Source: an uncultured Winogradskyella sp. (GTDB lineage: Bacteria; Bacteroidota; Bacteroidia; Flavobacteriales; Flavobacteriaceae). From it: 64,000 nucleotides of DNA. The position numbers and the translations under genes are program-made. This document shows, one piece after another, positions 8,853 through 17,430 of this stretch (its first letter is position 1; the number at the start of each line of letters is the position of its first letter). Where the stretch lies: NCBI RefSeq assembly GCF_947501905.1, contig NZ_CANMXL010000003.1:372001-436000 (forward strand), read 5' to 3'. The notes under the pieces were generated by a model that saw nothing but the letters and a program-made list of their open reading frames with translations, was not told the DNA's origin and searched no databases.

Positions 8853-9149
8853 ATGAGATTCAGACATACAACCGCCATTTTCTTTGCATTTCTTTTCATA
8901 GCAATAGTATCAGCACCAACTTTAATTTTGTCTATTGATGACACAGCAGATGTTGCGGTTTTTTTTGGGGAAAATGAAGAAGAAGAAAAGGAAAACCTAA
9001 AATTGCTTTTTGATATAACTGTTGTAAATGAAGAACAGCAATCAATATCAGATGCTTTAAAAATGAATGATAGTTATTTTTTTAAAAGCTATCAAAAGCC
9101 TCATAAAAATCTAATCTCTCCACCCCCAGATTGGATAATTACACTTTAG
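8853..9149 (+). CDS. Small acidic membrane or secreted protein upstream of the SulP genes
   Basis: I do not recognise a named family. The reading frame opens at ATG 8826, but the third Met (8853) gives a better N-terminus, a short basic start (MRFRHT) followed by one hydrophobic helix (about residues 6-27). The rest is hydrophilic with an acidic cluster (GENEEEEKEN) and ends with SPPPDWIITL. One membrane pass with an exported acidic tail is the simplest topology. It lies in the same direction as, and 76 bases before, the SulP-SulP-carbonic anhydrase genes, so it may belong to that unit. A small protein in this position is, from memory, recurrent in flavobacteria. Confidence 0.65.
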   Translation: MRFRHTTAIFFAFLFIAIVSAPTLILSIDDTADVAVFFGENEEEEKENLKLLFDITVVNEEQQSISDALKMNDSYFFKSYQKPHKNLISPPPDWIITL

Positions 9150-9165
9150 ATTCTAATATTATCAA

Positions 9166-9209
9166 GACCTTAAAAGGTCACAATTTTAACATTCTTAGTT
9201 TAACTAAGA
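9166..9209. promoter_or_regulatory. Two dyads in the leader of the first SulP gene
   Basis: GACCTT-AA-AAGGTC (9166-9179) and the 17-base palindrome TCTTAGTTTAACTAAGA (9193-9209) lie between the small acidic ORF and the SulP start at 9226. Neither is followed by a T run, so they do not look like terminators. They could be operator half-sites or a processing signal. No TAnnTTTG box is visible in this gap. Confidence 0.35.
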
Positions 9210-9225
9210 TTCTCAATTTTATTTT

Positions 9226-10809
9226 ATGTTTAAATATTTAAAAAACGACTTACCAGCGAGTATTGTCGTCTTCTTCGTAGCATTGCCATTATGTTTAGGA
9301 ATTGCAGTGGCAAGTGATGCTCCTCCATTTGCAGGTTTAATAGCTGGAATTATTGGAGGTATTGTTGTTGGTGCAATCTCTGGTTCTCAAGTTGGGGTTA
9401 GTGGTCCAGCAGCCGGGCTTGCTGCAATAGTACTTGCTGCAATAGCATCTCTAGGATATGAAGCCTTTTTAGTCGCTGTTGTACTTGGAGGTGTAATTCA
9501 AATTGTATTTAGTATCCTTAAATTAGGAATCATTGGTTACTATTTTCCGTCATCCGTTATCAAAGGTATGCTTACTGGTATTGGTATTATTATAATTTTA
9601 AAGCAAATACCTCATTTCTTTGGTATAGATAAAGACCCTGAAGGAAATTTTGTATTGTTTGGAAATGACAGTAATGTATTTATGGATATTATAAGTATTC
9701 CAGGAAACTTGGGCGCTGGCTCTACTATAATTGCTTTGGTGGCTATGGGTATACTAATTCTATGGTCAATGGTGTTAGTACATAAACATCAGTTTTTTAA
9801 ACTAGTACAAGGGCCATTAGTAGCAGTTGTTGCTGGGGTAGTTTTCTTTATCGTTGCGCAAGGCACGTCAATGGAAATTGCGGGTTCGCACTTGGTAAAA
9901 GTTCCTGTTCCAAATAGTTTTGATAGCTTTTTAGGGCAATTTACAACACCAGATTTTAGCGTAATTGGTTCTCCAGAAGTTTGGATTACTGCGTTTACAA
10001 TTGCTTTAGTAGCCAGTTTAGAGACACTGCTTTGTGTTGAAGCTACAGATAAGTTAGACCCAGAAAAGCGTGTAACACCAACCAACCGCGAACTTTTAGC
10101 TCAAGGTTCTGGTAATATACTTTCTGGTTTAGTTGGAGGTATTCCTATTACTCAGGTTATTGTAAGAAGTTCTGCTAACATTCAGTCTGGAAACAGAACT
10201 AAGATGAGTGCTATAATTCATGGTTTCTTCTTGTTAATTTCTGTGATTATTATTCCTGATGTATTAAATATGATTCCGTTGTCTGTTTTAGCTGCTGTCT
10301 TATTTATTGTTGGGTATAAATTAGCAAAGCCATCGACTTTTAAAGCCATGTGGTCTTCAGGATGGAAACAGTTTGTTCCGTTTATAGCTACAGTTCTAAT
10401 TATCGTATTTAAAGATTTATTATGGGGAATAGGTATAGGTTTAGCTATTGGAATCGTTGTTACATTATACCACAGTTTTAAAAATTCTCACTTTTTACAT
10501 AAAGAAGGAGAAGATGTTGATGATGGTAAGATGAAAATGACATTAGCTGAAGAAGTAACATTCTTTAATAAAGCTACAATTTTAAGAGAATTAGATGCAC
10601 TTCCAGAAAATACTTACCTAGAATTAGATGTTAGAAAAACAACATATCTAGATTATGATGTCATTGAAATACTCGAAGACTTTGCATATAAAGCTAGAGA
10701 GCGTAACATTACAATAAAGCTAGTTTCTGAGCGTGGTATAGTTGAAAACCCAGAGAGTTTTATTGAGTTTTTTAAATTAGAAAAAAAATCAGTACAATTC
10801 TTTGATTAA
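9226..10809 (+). CDS. SulP-family anion (probably bicarbonate) transporter 1
   Basis: 527 residues. About a dozen hydrophobic segments cover residues 10-420, with the SulP hallmark GVSGPAAGLAAIV near residue 60. A short cytoplasmic STAS-like domain forms the C-terminus (about 440-527). The protein has no signal peptide and the first helix starts at once (NDLPASIVVFFVALPLCLG). SulP members carry sulfate, bicarbonate or other anions. Co-occurrence with a second SulP gene and a beta-carbonic anhydrase argues for bicarbonate, as proposed for similar clusters in marine flavobacteria. Substrate cannot be read from the sequence. Confidence 0.9.
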   Translation: MFKYLKNDLPASIVVFFVALPLCLGIAVASDAPPFAGLIAGIIGGIVVGAISGSQVGVSGPAAGLAAIVLAAIASLGYEAFLVAVVLGGVIQIVFSILKLGIIGYYFPSSVIKGMLTGIGIIIILKQIPHFFGIDKDPEGNFVLFGNDSNVFMDIISIPGNLGAGSTIIALVAMGILILWSMVLVHKHQFFKLVQGPLVAVVAGVVFFIVAQGTSMEIAGSHLVKVPVPNSFDSFLGQFTTPDFSVIGSPEVWITAFTIALVASLETLLCVEATDKLDPEKRVTPTNRELLAQGSGNILSGLVGGIPITQVIVRSSANIQSGNRTKMSAIIHGFFLLISVIIIPDVLNMIPLSVLAAVLFIVGYKLAKPSTFKAMWSSGWKQFVPFIATVLIIVFKDLLWGIGIGLAIGIVVTLYHSFKNSHFLHKEGEDVDDGKMKMTLAEEVTFFNKATILRELDALPENTYLELDVRKTTYLDYDVIEILEDFAYKARERNITIKLVSERGIVENPESFIEFFKLEKKSVQFFD

Positions 10810-10815
10810 CTATTG

Positions 10816-12687
10816 ATGAAAAACCTATTTGGAAATATTAAAGGCGATGCATTTGGAGGTATAACTGCTGGTATTGTTGCATTACCATTGGCATTAGCAT
10901 TTGGTGTGTCATCAGGTTTAGGGCCAAGCGCAGGTATTTACGGAGCCATATTTATAAGTTTCTTTGCAGCCTTATTTGGAGGCACCAATACTCAAATATC
11001 TGGGCCTACTGCCCCAATGACTGCGGTAAGTATGGTGGTTATTGCAAGCATTATTGCCGCAAATAATGGCAGTCTTGAAAAAGCTCTACCTGCAATTTTA
11101 ACTGTGTTTTTATTTGCAGGGTTATTACAAATTGGGTTTGGTATATTGGGTTTAGGAAAATATATAAGATATATTCCTTATCCTGTAGTTTCAGGCTTTA
11201 TGACGGCAATTGGTGTTATTATTTTAATAACTCAAATCTTGCCAGCAATTGGATATTATCCAAAAGAAGATAAGGCATTTGTAGAGGAGTTTCAACCCAA
11301 TGTTGAAGAAGTGGTAATAACCAGATATTTAAATAACACAAAAGACACTAAAGAAAACGGAATATTAAATCTTAGTGATTATGAAGCTTCTGTAAATCAC
11401 GGTAAATCTTTAACCGAATCTCAACGATTTGATGAGTCCAAAACTATAGCTGGCAAAAATTCATCAGGAGTTTTAGGGACTATTAAAGTGCTGCCAAGAG
11501 CTTTAAAAGACATCAATTGGTTAGAACTTATATTGGCGCTGTCTACAGTATTCATTATCTATGGCTTTAAGCGGATAACCACAAAAGTCCCAAGCACATT
11601 GGTTGCTCTTGTTGTAATGACAGCTATCGCTATAGGCTTTGGATTAGATTATATATCTATTCCTGAGATACCTGCTGGACTACCAGAGTTTAAATCCGAA
11701 ATTTTCACTGGTTTTTCTTTGGGTAGTTTAACACCATATTTTTTCACAGCGCTGACATTAGCATTATTAGGGTCTATAGACTCTTTGCTAACGAGCGTTG
11801 TAGCAGATAACATGACTAAGACCAAGCATAAGCCTAATAAAGAGTTAGTAGGTCAAGGTATAGGAAATAGTATAGCTTCATTATTTGGAGGTATACCAGG
11901 AGCAGGTGCAACTATACGTACTGTTGTTAATATTAATTCAGGAGGAAAAACGAAGTTATCAGGAATGATAGCTGGAGTTTTATTGTTTATCATTCTTTTA
12001 GCTTTAGCGCCACTAGCATCAAAAATCCCAGCTGCAGTTTTAGCAGGAATTTTAATCACAGTTGGTATTGGTGTTATAGATTATAAAGGCTTGAAAGCAA
12101 TTCCTTCTTTACCTAAAGACCTCAATATTGGTCCATTAAAATTGAGCTCAGAAGTATTAATAATGATAGTTGTATTAGTCTTATCTTCTTTATGGGACTT
12201 GGTATATGCAGTTGGTATTGGATTAGTATTAGCCTCATTATTTTTTATGAAAAAGATAGGAGACATTACATCTAATAAGTCAGTAATAAAACCACTTCAT
12301 GAAAAACCTTGGGCAGATGAGTCAGGAGTGCCTTCAACTTTAAAAGAAGAAGTTGTTATTAAGCATATTGAAGGACCATTATTTTTTGGTTCTACTTCAG
12401 GATTTCAACATTTAGCAAAGCAAATTCCAATGACAGCTAAAACAGTTGTTATTCGTATGGAAAAGTTAACTTATATGGATCAATCAGGACTATACGCTAT
12501 GGAGGATGTACTTTTTGATTTGAGAAAACAGGATGTAAAAATTCTGATGACCGGTATATTAAAGCAACCAAAACTTTTAATGGAGCGAATAGATATTATA
12601 CCAGATTTAATTCCAACAGAGTATATTTTCAAAGATTTTGAAACATGTCTTAATTGGATAAAAGAAAACGTAAAAGACGAATATTAA
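10816..12687 (+). CDS. SulP-family anion (probably bicarbonate) transporter 2
   Basis: 623 residues from ATG 10816; the frame opens one codon earlier at a TTG. It has SulP membrane domains with NTQISGPTAPMTAVSMV near residue 55 and a canonical STAS domain at the C-terminus (about 500-623, LTYMDQSGLYAMEDVLFDL). Between the N-terminal helices and the rest is a hydrophilic insert of roughly 85 residues (about 153-235), longer than in many SulP proteins. It starts 6 bases after the first SulP gene stops, so the two are surely cotranscribed. They may form different subunits or act on different substrates. Confidence 0.9.
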   Translation: MKNLFGNIKGDAFGGITAGIVALPLALAFGVSSGLGPSAGIYGAIFISFFAALFGGTNTQISGPTAPMTAVSMVVIASIIAANNGSLEKALPAILTVFLFAGLLQIGFGILGLGKYIRYIPYPVVSGFMTAIGVIILITQILPAIGYYPKEDKAFVEEFQPNVEEVVITRYLNNTKDTKENGILNLSDYEASVNHGKSLTESQRFDESKTIAGKNSSGVLGTIKVLPRALKDINWLELILALSTVFIIYGFKRITTKVPSTLVALVVMTAIAIGFGLDYISIPEIPAGLPEFKSEIFTGFSLGSLTPYFFTALTLALLGSIDSLLTSVVADNMTKTKHKPNKELVGQGIGNSIASLFGGIPGAGATIRTVVNINSGGKTKLSGMIAGVLLFIILLALAPLASKIPAAVLAGILITVGIGVIDYKGLKAIPSLPKDLNIGPLKLSSEVLIMIVVLVLSSLWDLVYAVGIGLVLASLFFMKKIGDITSNKSVIKPLHEKPWADESGVPSTLKEEVVIKHIEGPLFFGSTSGFQHLAKQIPMTAKTVVIRMEKLTYMDQSGLYAMEDVLFDLRKQDVKILMTGILKQPKLLMERIDIIPDLIPTEYIFKDFETCLNWIKENVKDEY

Positions 12688-12700
12688 AAAACAAACGAAT

Positions 12701-13330
12701 ATGAAAAATATAGCAATAACAAAAGACGTACAAAGCGGATTAACACCTAATGGTGTTTTACAAGACTTATTAGATGGTAATTCAAGATTTGTTGGAGGAA
12801 ACTCTCAAGCAACAGATAATTCGGCATTAGTGAGTCAGACAACAGGAGGACAATTTCCTAAAGCAGTAGTGCTTTCTTGTATAGATTCTCGTGTGCCTGT
12901 TGAAACAGTTTTAGACCAAGCTATTGGAGATATTTTTGTGGCACGTGTTGCAGGAAATTTTGAGAATGTAGACATTTTAGGAAGTCTTGAATATTCATGT
13001 AAAGTTGCAGGAAGTAAACTTATACTAGTTTTAGGTCATGAAAGCTGCGGCGCAGTAAAAGCTGCATGTGATGGTGTTGAATTAGGAAACATCACGGAGA
13101 TGTTAGATAAGATAATGCCTGCAGTAAAAAAATCTGCTGTTGAGGTTGAAGGTGAAGCAAATTCTTCAAACAGTGCCTTTGTTGCACAAACGGTTGAGAA
13201 TAATGTAAAATTGACCATTGAACGTATCCGTGAGAAAAGTCAAATCTTAGCCGAGATGGAAGACAACGGAGAAATTTCTATTGTTGGAGGTGTTTATAGC
13301 TTACAGACTGGAAAGGTTAATATGTTGTAG
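12701..13330 (+). CDS. Beta-class carbonic anhydrase
   Basis: 209 residues. The zinc ligands are all present: Cys60 in SCIDSRVP, with the Asp62-Arg64 dyad, and His113 and Cys116 in GHESCGA. It interconverts CO2 and bicarbonate in the cytoplasm; no signal peptide is present. It lies 13 bases downstream of the second SulP gene in the same operon, which ties it to anion (bicarbonate) uptake. A strong hairpin terminator follows. Length is slightly below the usual 210-230 residues but the fold core is complete. Confidence 0.95.
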   Translation: MKNIAITKDVQSGLTPNGVLQDLLDGNSRFVGGNSQATDNSALVSQTTGGQFPKAVVLSCIDSRVPVETVLDQAIGDIFVARVAGNFENVDILGSLEYSCKVAGSKLILVLGHESCGAVKAACDGVELGNITEMLDKIMPAVKKSAVEVEGEANSSNSAFVAQTVENNVKLTIERIREKSQILAEMEDNGEISIVGGVYSLQTGKVNML

Positions 13331-13353
13331 AAAAGAACAACTGATTAAAAATC

Positions 13354-13382
13354 AAAAGGTCGCTTATTTAGCGACCTTTTTT
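13354..13382. terminator. Bidirectional terminator between carbonic anhydrase and CvpA genes
   Basis: AAAAGGTCGC and GCGACCTTTT arms enclose a seven-base loop, with A-rich and T-rich flanks on the two sides. It serves the plus-strand carbonic anhydrase operon and overlaps the end of the minus-strand cvpA-like gene. Confidence 0.9.
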
Positions 13383-13893
13383 ATGCTTTTTCTTCAATAA
13401 CTAATTCCTCTCCGCTTTTTATCAAAGTCGGAAAAATCATTGGCGCCAATGATTTTACAGGCTCATAAAGAATGCTTTCTTCTAAATCTTCTTCATCCAT
13501 AAAAGGTAATGTGTTATTCAACTTATTAAAAACAATAAGCAATACACTTAATATCAGTCCAATTTTTAGAGCACCAAAAACACCTCCAAGTAACTTGTTA
13601 AGTACACCAAGTGCTGCAAAATCTGCAAGTTTAGTTAATGCTTTTCCAGCCAAGCTTATAGCTAAAACAATAATTACAAAAGTGATTGCAAAAGCAACGA
13701 TATTTATGGTTTTTTCATCCCAATCAACTTTGGGCTCTAATACGTCGGCAGCAAAATAACTAAAATGAATAGCACCCCAAACACCTAAAACTAAAGCACA
13801 AAGTGATGCAATTTCAACAAAAAGACCTTTCATGGCACCTCTAATTAATCCAAACAATAATAGAGCTCCCAAAACAATATCAATGATACTCAT
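13381..13893 (-). CDS. CvpA-family membrane protein
   Basis: 170 residues with about four membrane helices: residues 4-20, 28-47, 64-85 and 100-122. The CvpA-type N-terminus is MSIIDIVLGALLLFGLIRGAMKG. The C-terminus is acidic and cytoplasmic-looking. CvpA was named for colicin V production in E. coli, but in most bacteria the role is unclear (envelope or bile tolerance has been reported elsewhere). It is transcribed alone, convergent with the carbonic anhydrase operon. A TACTTTTG box lies 18 bases upstream. Confidence 0.88.
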   Translation of the reverse strand: MSIIDIVLGALLLFGLIRGAMKGLFVEIASLCALVLGVWGAIHFSYFAADVLEPKVDWDEKTINIVAFAITFVIIVLAISLAGKALTKLADFAALGVLNKLLGGVFGALKIGLILSVLLIVFNKLNNTLPFMDEEDLEESILYEPVKSLAPMIFPTLIKSGEELVIEEKA

Positions 13894-13910
13894 AATACTA
13901 GCGGTTTAAA

Positions 13911-13918
13911 CAAAAGTA
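13911..13918 (-). promoter_or_regulatory. Promoter -7 box for the cvpA-like gene
   Basis: On the minus strand this reads TACTTTTG, a match to the Bacteroidetes TAnnTTTG box, 18 bases before the start codon. The nearest TTTG upstream is 25 bases away, slightly further than usual, so only the -7 part is well supported. Confidence 0.45.
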
Positions 13919-13975
13919 ATTGAATTTTTTAGACTCTATTCTTCAAAAAAAGAATGAGAAAATTCAAATATAGAT

Positions 13976-13983
13976 TAACTTTG
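13976..13983 (+). promoter_or_regulatory. Promoter -7 box for the 14018 gene
   Basis: TAACTTTG matches TAnnTTTG and lies 34 bases before the ATG. No clear TTTG is seen at the expected -33 position. Confidence 0.45.
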
Positions 13984-14017
13984 CTAATTCTATAACGCAA
14001 TTATAGAGGTATAAATT

Positions 14018-14374
14018 ATGGCAAGAGATGAACAATTAAAGGAACGCTGGGATTTAGTGGTAGAAAAACTCTCTACCCAATTTGCAGATGGTGATGCTTT
14101 GGACCTCGATTCTATAATATATCTTATAGGCGTTCAAGAACTTGGTCAGATTCATCGTGACTATAAAAAAGACCATAAGTTAGACCTCATGCACATTGCC
14201 ATTTGTAAGCTTTTAGAGCCTTATGGTTTTTATGAATTTGATTTTGTAGATGATGACGGTTGGCCACATTACAAGGTAAAAGCACAACTGCCTCACCTTA
14301 AGGCTGGAGAGCAAAGCGTATTAATGAAAGAAGCTATTGTCAACTATTTTGTAGAAACGGACTATATCGAATAG
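14018..14374 (+). CDS. Conserved flavobacterial protein of unknown function
   Basis: 118 residues, soluble, slightly acidic, with no signal peptide. I know of no functional assignment. Visible features are the N-terminus MARDEQLKERWDLVVEKLS, a central segment YLIGVQELGQIHRDYKKDHKLDLMHIA and an aromatic/acidic patch (YGFYEFDFVDDDGWPHY). It precedes pheS in the same direction, separated by a repeat-containing gap. The compact fold and lack of low complexity support a real gene. Confidence 0.8.
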   Translation: MARDEQLKERWDLVVEKLSTQFADGDALDLDSIIYLIGVQELGQIHRDYKKDHKLDLMHIAICKLLEPYGFYEFDFVDDDGWPHYKVKAQLPHLKAGEQSVLMKEAIVNYFVETDYIE

Positions 14375-14377
14375 CTT

Positions 14378-14419
14378 CGACTGCGCTCAGCTACCAAAAA
14401 ACGATTGCACTCAGTTACC
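14378..14419. repeat. Two-copy degenerate repeat upstream of pheS
   Basis: CGACTGCGCTCAGCTACC (14378-14395) and CGATTGCACTCAGTTACC (14402-14419) match at 14 of 18 positions with a period of 24 bases. The first copy is close to a GC-richer word (TTCGACTGCGCTCAG) that I recall as widely dispersed in Bacteroidetes genomes. It sits between two genes and probably gives rise to a false upstream extension of pheS. Confidence 0.6.
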
Positions 14420-14466
14420 GTAACTTGCAAAAAAAACCTAAATTTGCGGATTCAATTGATGGAACT

Positions 14467-15486
14467 ATGATAGATAAGTTAAAAGAACTCATTGCAGAAG
14501 CTGAAGCATTCACAGCACAGTCAAAAGACGAAGTAGAGCAGTTTCGTATTAAGTATTTAGGCTCTAAAGGCCTATTGAAAGAGTACTTTGCAGAGTTCAA
14601 AAATGTAGCTAATGAGCAAAAGAAAGAGTTTGGGCAAACTATAAATCAGTTAAAGAAAACTGCTGAAGATAAAGTTAATGCACTTAAAGATGCTCTTGAA
14701 AGCCAAGAAGAAGATAATGGACTTTATGGAGATTTATCTCGCCCTGGAGAACCTATAGCTCTTGGTGCTCGTCATCCCATATCTATTGTAAAAAATCAGA
14801 TTATAGATATCTTTTCGCGTATAGGTTTTAATGTCAGCGAAGGTCCCGAGATTGAAGACGATTGGCATAATTTTACAGCATTAAATTTACCAGAATACCA
14901 CCCAGCACGTGATATGCAGGATACGTTTTTTGTGCAAACCAATCCAGATATTTTATTACGTACACATACAAGTTCTGTGCAAGTACGTTACATGGAAGAA
15001 AACAAACCGCCAATACGTACTATATCTCCTGGTCGTGTATATCGTAATGAGGCTATTTCTGCACGTTCGCATTGTTTTTTCCATCAGGTTGAAGGATTGT
15101 ATATAGATAAGGATGTAAGCTTTGCAGATTTAAAGCAAACACTTCAATATTTTACAACAGAGATGTTTGGTAAATCTAAGATTAGACTACGTCCATCGTA
15201 TTTCCCGTTTACTGAGCCGAGTGCTGAAGTAGATGTGTATTGGGGGTTAGAAACCGAAACTGATTACAAAATGACAAAGGGTACAGGTTGGTTAGAAATT
15301 ATGGGTTGTGGTATGGTAGACCCAAATGTGCTAGACAACTGCGGTATTGACTCTAAAGAGTATTCAGGCTTTGCTTTTGGTATGGGTATTGACCGTATTG
15401 CTTTATTACTACATCAAATAAGCGATATCCGTTTACTAAGCGAAAATGATGTACGTTTCTTAGAGCAGTTTAAGTCGGCGTTATAA
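14467..15486 (+). CDS. pheS: Phenylalanine-tRNA ligase alpha subunit
   Basis: 339 residues from ATG 14467, which gives the usual start (MIDKLKELIAEAEAF). The frame extends upstream to a TTG at 14425, but that part is encoded by repeat DNA. The N-terminal helical arm (about 1-85) is followed by the class II aminoacyl-tRNA synthetase core. The core has motif 2 (PGRVYRNEAISARSHCFFHQVEGL) and motif 3 (GFAFGMGIDRIALL). It charges tRNA-Phe together with PheT, which is not in this window. The stop abuts the stop of the convergent lipoprotein gene with no gap. Confidence 0.97.
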   Translation: MIDKLKELIAEAEAFTAQSKDEVEQFRIKYLGSKGLLKEYFAEFKNVANEQKKEFGQTINQLKKTAEDKVNALKDALESQEEDNGLYGDLSRPGEPIALGARHPISIVKNQIIDIFSRIGFNVSEGPEIEDDWHNFTALNLPEYHPARDMQDTFFVQTNPDILLRTHTSSVQVRYMEENKPPIRTISPGRVYRNEAISARSHCFFHQVEGLYIDKDVSFADLKQTLQYFTTEMFGKSKIRLRPSYFPFTEPSAEVDVYWGLETETDYKMTKGTGWLEIMGCGMVDPNVLDNCGIDSKEYSGFAFGMGIDRIALLLHQISDIRLLSENDVRFLEQFKSAL

Positions 15487-15885
15487 TTAGTCCTGTTTAG
15501 GCTCAATAAAACTAGATACTGATTTTCTAAATTCAGTTGGTTTTTTATCGTTAAGTAATTTTAGAGGACCACCTTCTTTAATGAGTTCTTGAAAATGTGC
15601 TTCTCGCTCATCATATTGCGCTTTGTTTTTATAAATAGTTACAAGCTTAATATGATAAGGATTGGTTGTAGAAAATTCAGTTTCAATAATATCAAAACCT
15701 AGAATGTAGTCTTTGGTTATTGCTTTTTCTCTTAAAGCCTTCCAATTATTTTCAAAATAGAAAAGTGCTTCAGCTTTATTATTGTTTAAGATTTCTACGT
15801 TTTCCGTAGTGGTTATAGTTTCTGTTTTAGTGTTACAACTAAAAATGGTAAGCGCAAAAAAGGAAATAATAAAAAAGCGTCTCAT
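15487..15885 (-). CDS. Small lipoprotein of unknown function
   Basis: 132 residues. A hydrophobic N-terminus ends in a lipobox-like FSC (Cys17), so it is a predicted lipoprotein. The rest is a small alpha/beta domain with ENNWKALREKAITKDYILGFDII and YHIKLVTIYKNKAQYDEREAHF, resembling ferredoxin-like antibiotic-monooxygenase-type folds in outline. This is a guess from pattern, not an assignment. It converges on pheS: the pheS stop ends at 15486 and this stop starts at 15487. Confidence 0.7.
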   Translation of the reverse strand: MRRFFIISFFALTIFSCNTKTETITTTENVEILNNNKAEALFYFENNWKALREKAITKDYILGFDIIETEFSTTNPYHIKLVTIYKNKAQYDEREAHFQELIKEGGPLKLLNDKKPTEFRKSVSSFIEPKQD

Positions 15886-15969
15886 AAAGATTGATTTGAT
15901 TGAGATTCTAAATTAGCAATTATGATTTTTCTAAAAATCTATTTATAGTATAATTAACGTTCTGTTTTT

Positions 15970-15977
15970 TAGCTTTG
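15970..15977 (+). promoter_or_regulatory. Promoter -7 box for the 16001 gene
   Basis: TAGCTTTG matches TAnnTTTG, 23 bases before the GTG start. No clear -33 TTTG is seen upstream. Confidence 0.4.
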
Positions 15978-16000
15978 CAGCTTAAAATAATATTTGAATT

Positions 16001-16396
16001 GTGAAAAAAGACATTAAAATACCAGAAGTCATAGATGTACACATTGCTGTTGTGCAAGAGCAACATTTAGAATACAAAACTCTGGATTGGAATGCCTACA
16101 TCATCAATAATACTGACAAAGATTTAGAAACGGTACTTATTGTATCTCAAGGTTATAATGATGATAAAATGACACCACCAATGCGTCATACTATTGCAAA
16201 ACTACCTGCAAGAAGTTACGCTAAGATTGAATATTTACAAGAAAAGGTTTTAGAGCTTAACAACGTGTTTAAAGTCACTTTTTTTGAAGGTAACCAAATG
16301 TTTGATAAAACATATACTTTCAGAAAAAACACGATTAATCTAAAAGCACTTCAGAAATTACCTTTAATGCAATTGAAAGGGATTTTAAAGAAATAA
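16001..16396 (+). CDS. Conserved flavobacterial protein of unknown function
   Basis: 131 residues starting at GTG 16001, the only start that keeps the conserved-looking N-terminus (KKDIKIPEVIDVHIAVVQEQ). It is soluble, with beta-strand patterns and an Ig-like feel (DWNAYIINNTDKDLETVLIVSQGY). There is no signal peptide and no named domain that I recognise. It is convergent with gpsA, with 17 bases between the stops. Confidence 0.75.
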   Translation: MKKDIKIPEVIDVHIAVVQEQHLEYKTLDWNAYIINNTDKDLETVLIVSQGYNDDKMTPPMRHTIAKLPARSYAKIEYLQEKVLELNNVFKVTFFEGNQMFDKTYTFRKNTINLKALQKLPLMQLKGILKK

Positions 16397-16413
16397 ATAG
16401 TAACAACTATTCG

Positions 16414-17415
16414 CTAATCCAACTTATCAGTCAGTTTTTTAAATACCTTTTTAGGGTTTTTCCCTTCATACAAAATAGTGTAGACTGCATTAATTATAGG
16501 AAGTCGGGTTTTCTTTACGTTCTTTTCGTTTAATAAATAGGCACTTTTTGTAGCGTAGTAACCTTCAGCAACCATATTCATTTCTAGTTGTGCAGATTTT
16601 ACGGTGTAGCCTTTACCAATCATATTGCCAAACATACGATTACGTGAAAACACTGAATATCCAGTAACCAGTAAATCACCTAAATAGGCCGAGTTGTTGA
16701 TGTTTCGTTTCATCTTGTGCATTTTTTTAATGAAACGTTTCATTTCGCGTATGGCATTACTCATCAAAACACTCTGAAAATTATCACCATAACCCAAACC
16801 ATGAGCAATACCAGCTGCAATAGCATAGATATTCTTCAACATTACAGCATATTCAGTACCTATAATATCGTCACTAATTTTAGTTTTTATGTATCTGCTT
16901 GATAAGGCATTGGCAATATGTTGCGCTTTATCTGCATCTGCACAAGAAATCGTTAGGTAAGATAGACGTTCAAGAGCTACCTCTTCAGCATGACATGGCC
17001 CGGCAATGACTGCAATGTTTTCGAAAGAGATATTATAGACATCATGAAAATGCTCACCTACTAATAATCCAGTTTCAGGGATGATGCCTTTTACTGCAGA
17101 GACCACAACTTTATCACTAATATCTGAGGTTAACTTTTGTAATTCGGAATGTATAAAAGCTGATGGAATAACAAAAATGAGCACATCTGCCCAATCTGCG
17201 ATTTCATTTATATCGTTGCTTAGTTTTAATTGCTCTGTATGAAACTCAACAGAGCTCAAGTAACTTGGGTTGTGCTTTTCTTTTAAAATATGTTCTTTGG
17301 CATAAACACTTCGCATATACCAACCTACTTCATCAAGGTTTTCGCAAAGCATTTTTACGATGGCGGTAGCCCAACTTCCTGCGCCAAATACGGCATATTT
17401 TGTGGTTTTATCCAT
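16414..17415 (-). CDS. gpsA: NAD(P)-dependent glycerol-3-phosphate dehydrogenase
   Basis: 333 residues. The N-terminal Rossmann motif GAGSWATA (residues 8-15) and the C-terminal helical domain with AVMLKNIYAIAAGIAHGLGYGDN identify GpsA. The expected Lys of the family is in the NIY..A..G.A.G region. It reduces dihydroxyacetone phosphate to sn-glycerol 3-phosphate, the backbone of phospholipids. It is transcribed alone from a good Bacteroidetes promoter just upstream. Confidence 0.96.
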   Translation of the reverse strand: MDKTTKYAVFGAGSWATAIVKMLCENLDEVGWYMRSVYAKEHILKEKHNPSYLSSVEFHTEQLKLSNDINEIADWADVLIFVIPSAFIHSELQKLTSDISDKVVVSAVKGIIPETGLLVGEHFHDVYNISFENIAVIAGPCHAEEVALERLSYLTISCADADKAQHIANALSSRYIKTKISDDIIGTEYAVMLKNIYAIAAGIAHGLGYGDNFQSVLMSNAIREMKRFIKKMHKMKRNINNSAYLGDLLVTGYSVFSRNRMFGNMIGKGYTVKSAQLEMNMVAEGYYATKSAYLLNEKNVKKTRLPIINAVYTILYEGKNPKKVFKKLTDKLD

Positions 17416-17430
17416 GGATAGTTAATTCAT

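Noticed and set aside
14425..14466. N-terminal extension of pheS
   Set aside because: It begins at a TTG just after the repeat block, and the ATG at 14467 gives the normal PheS start.
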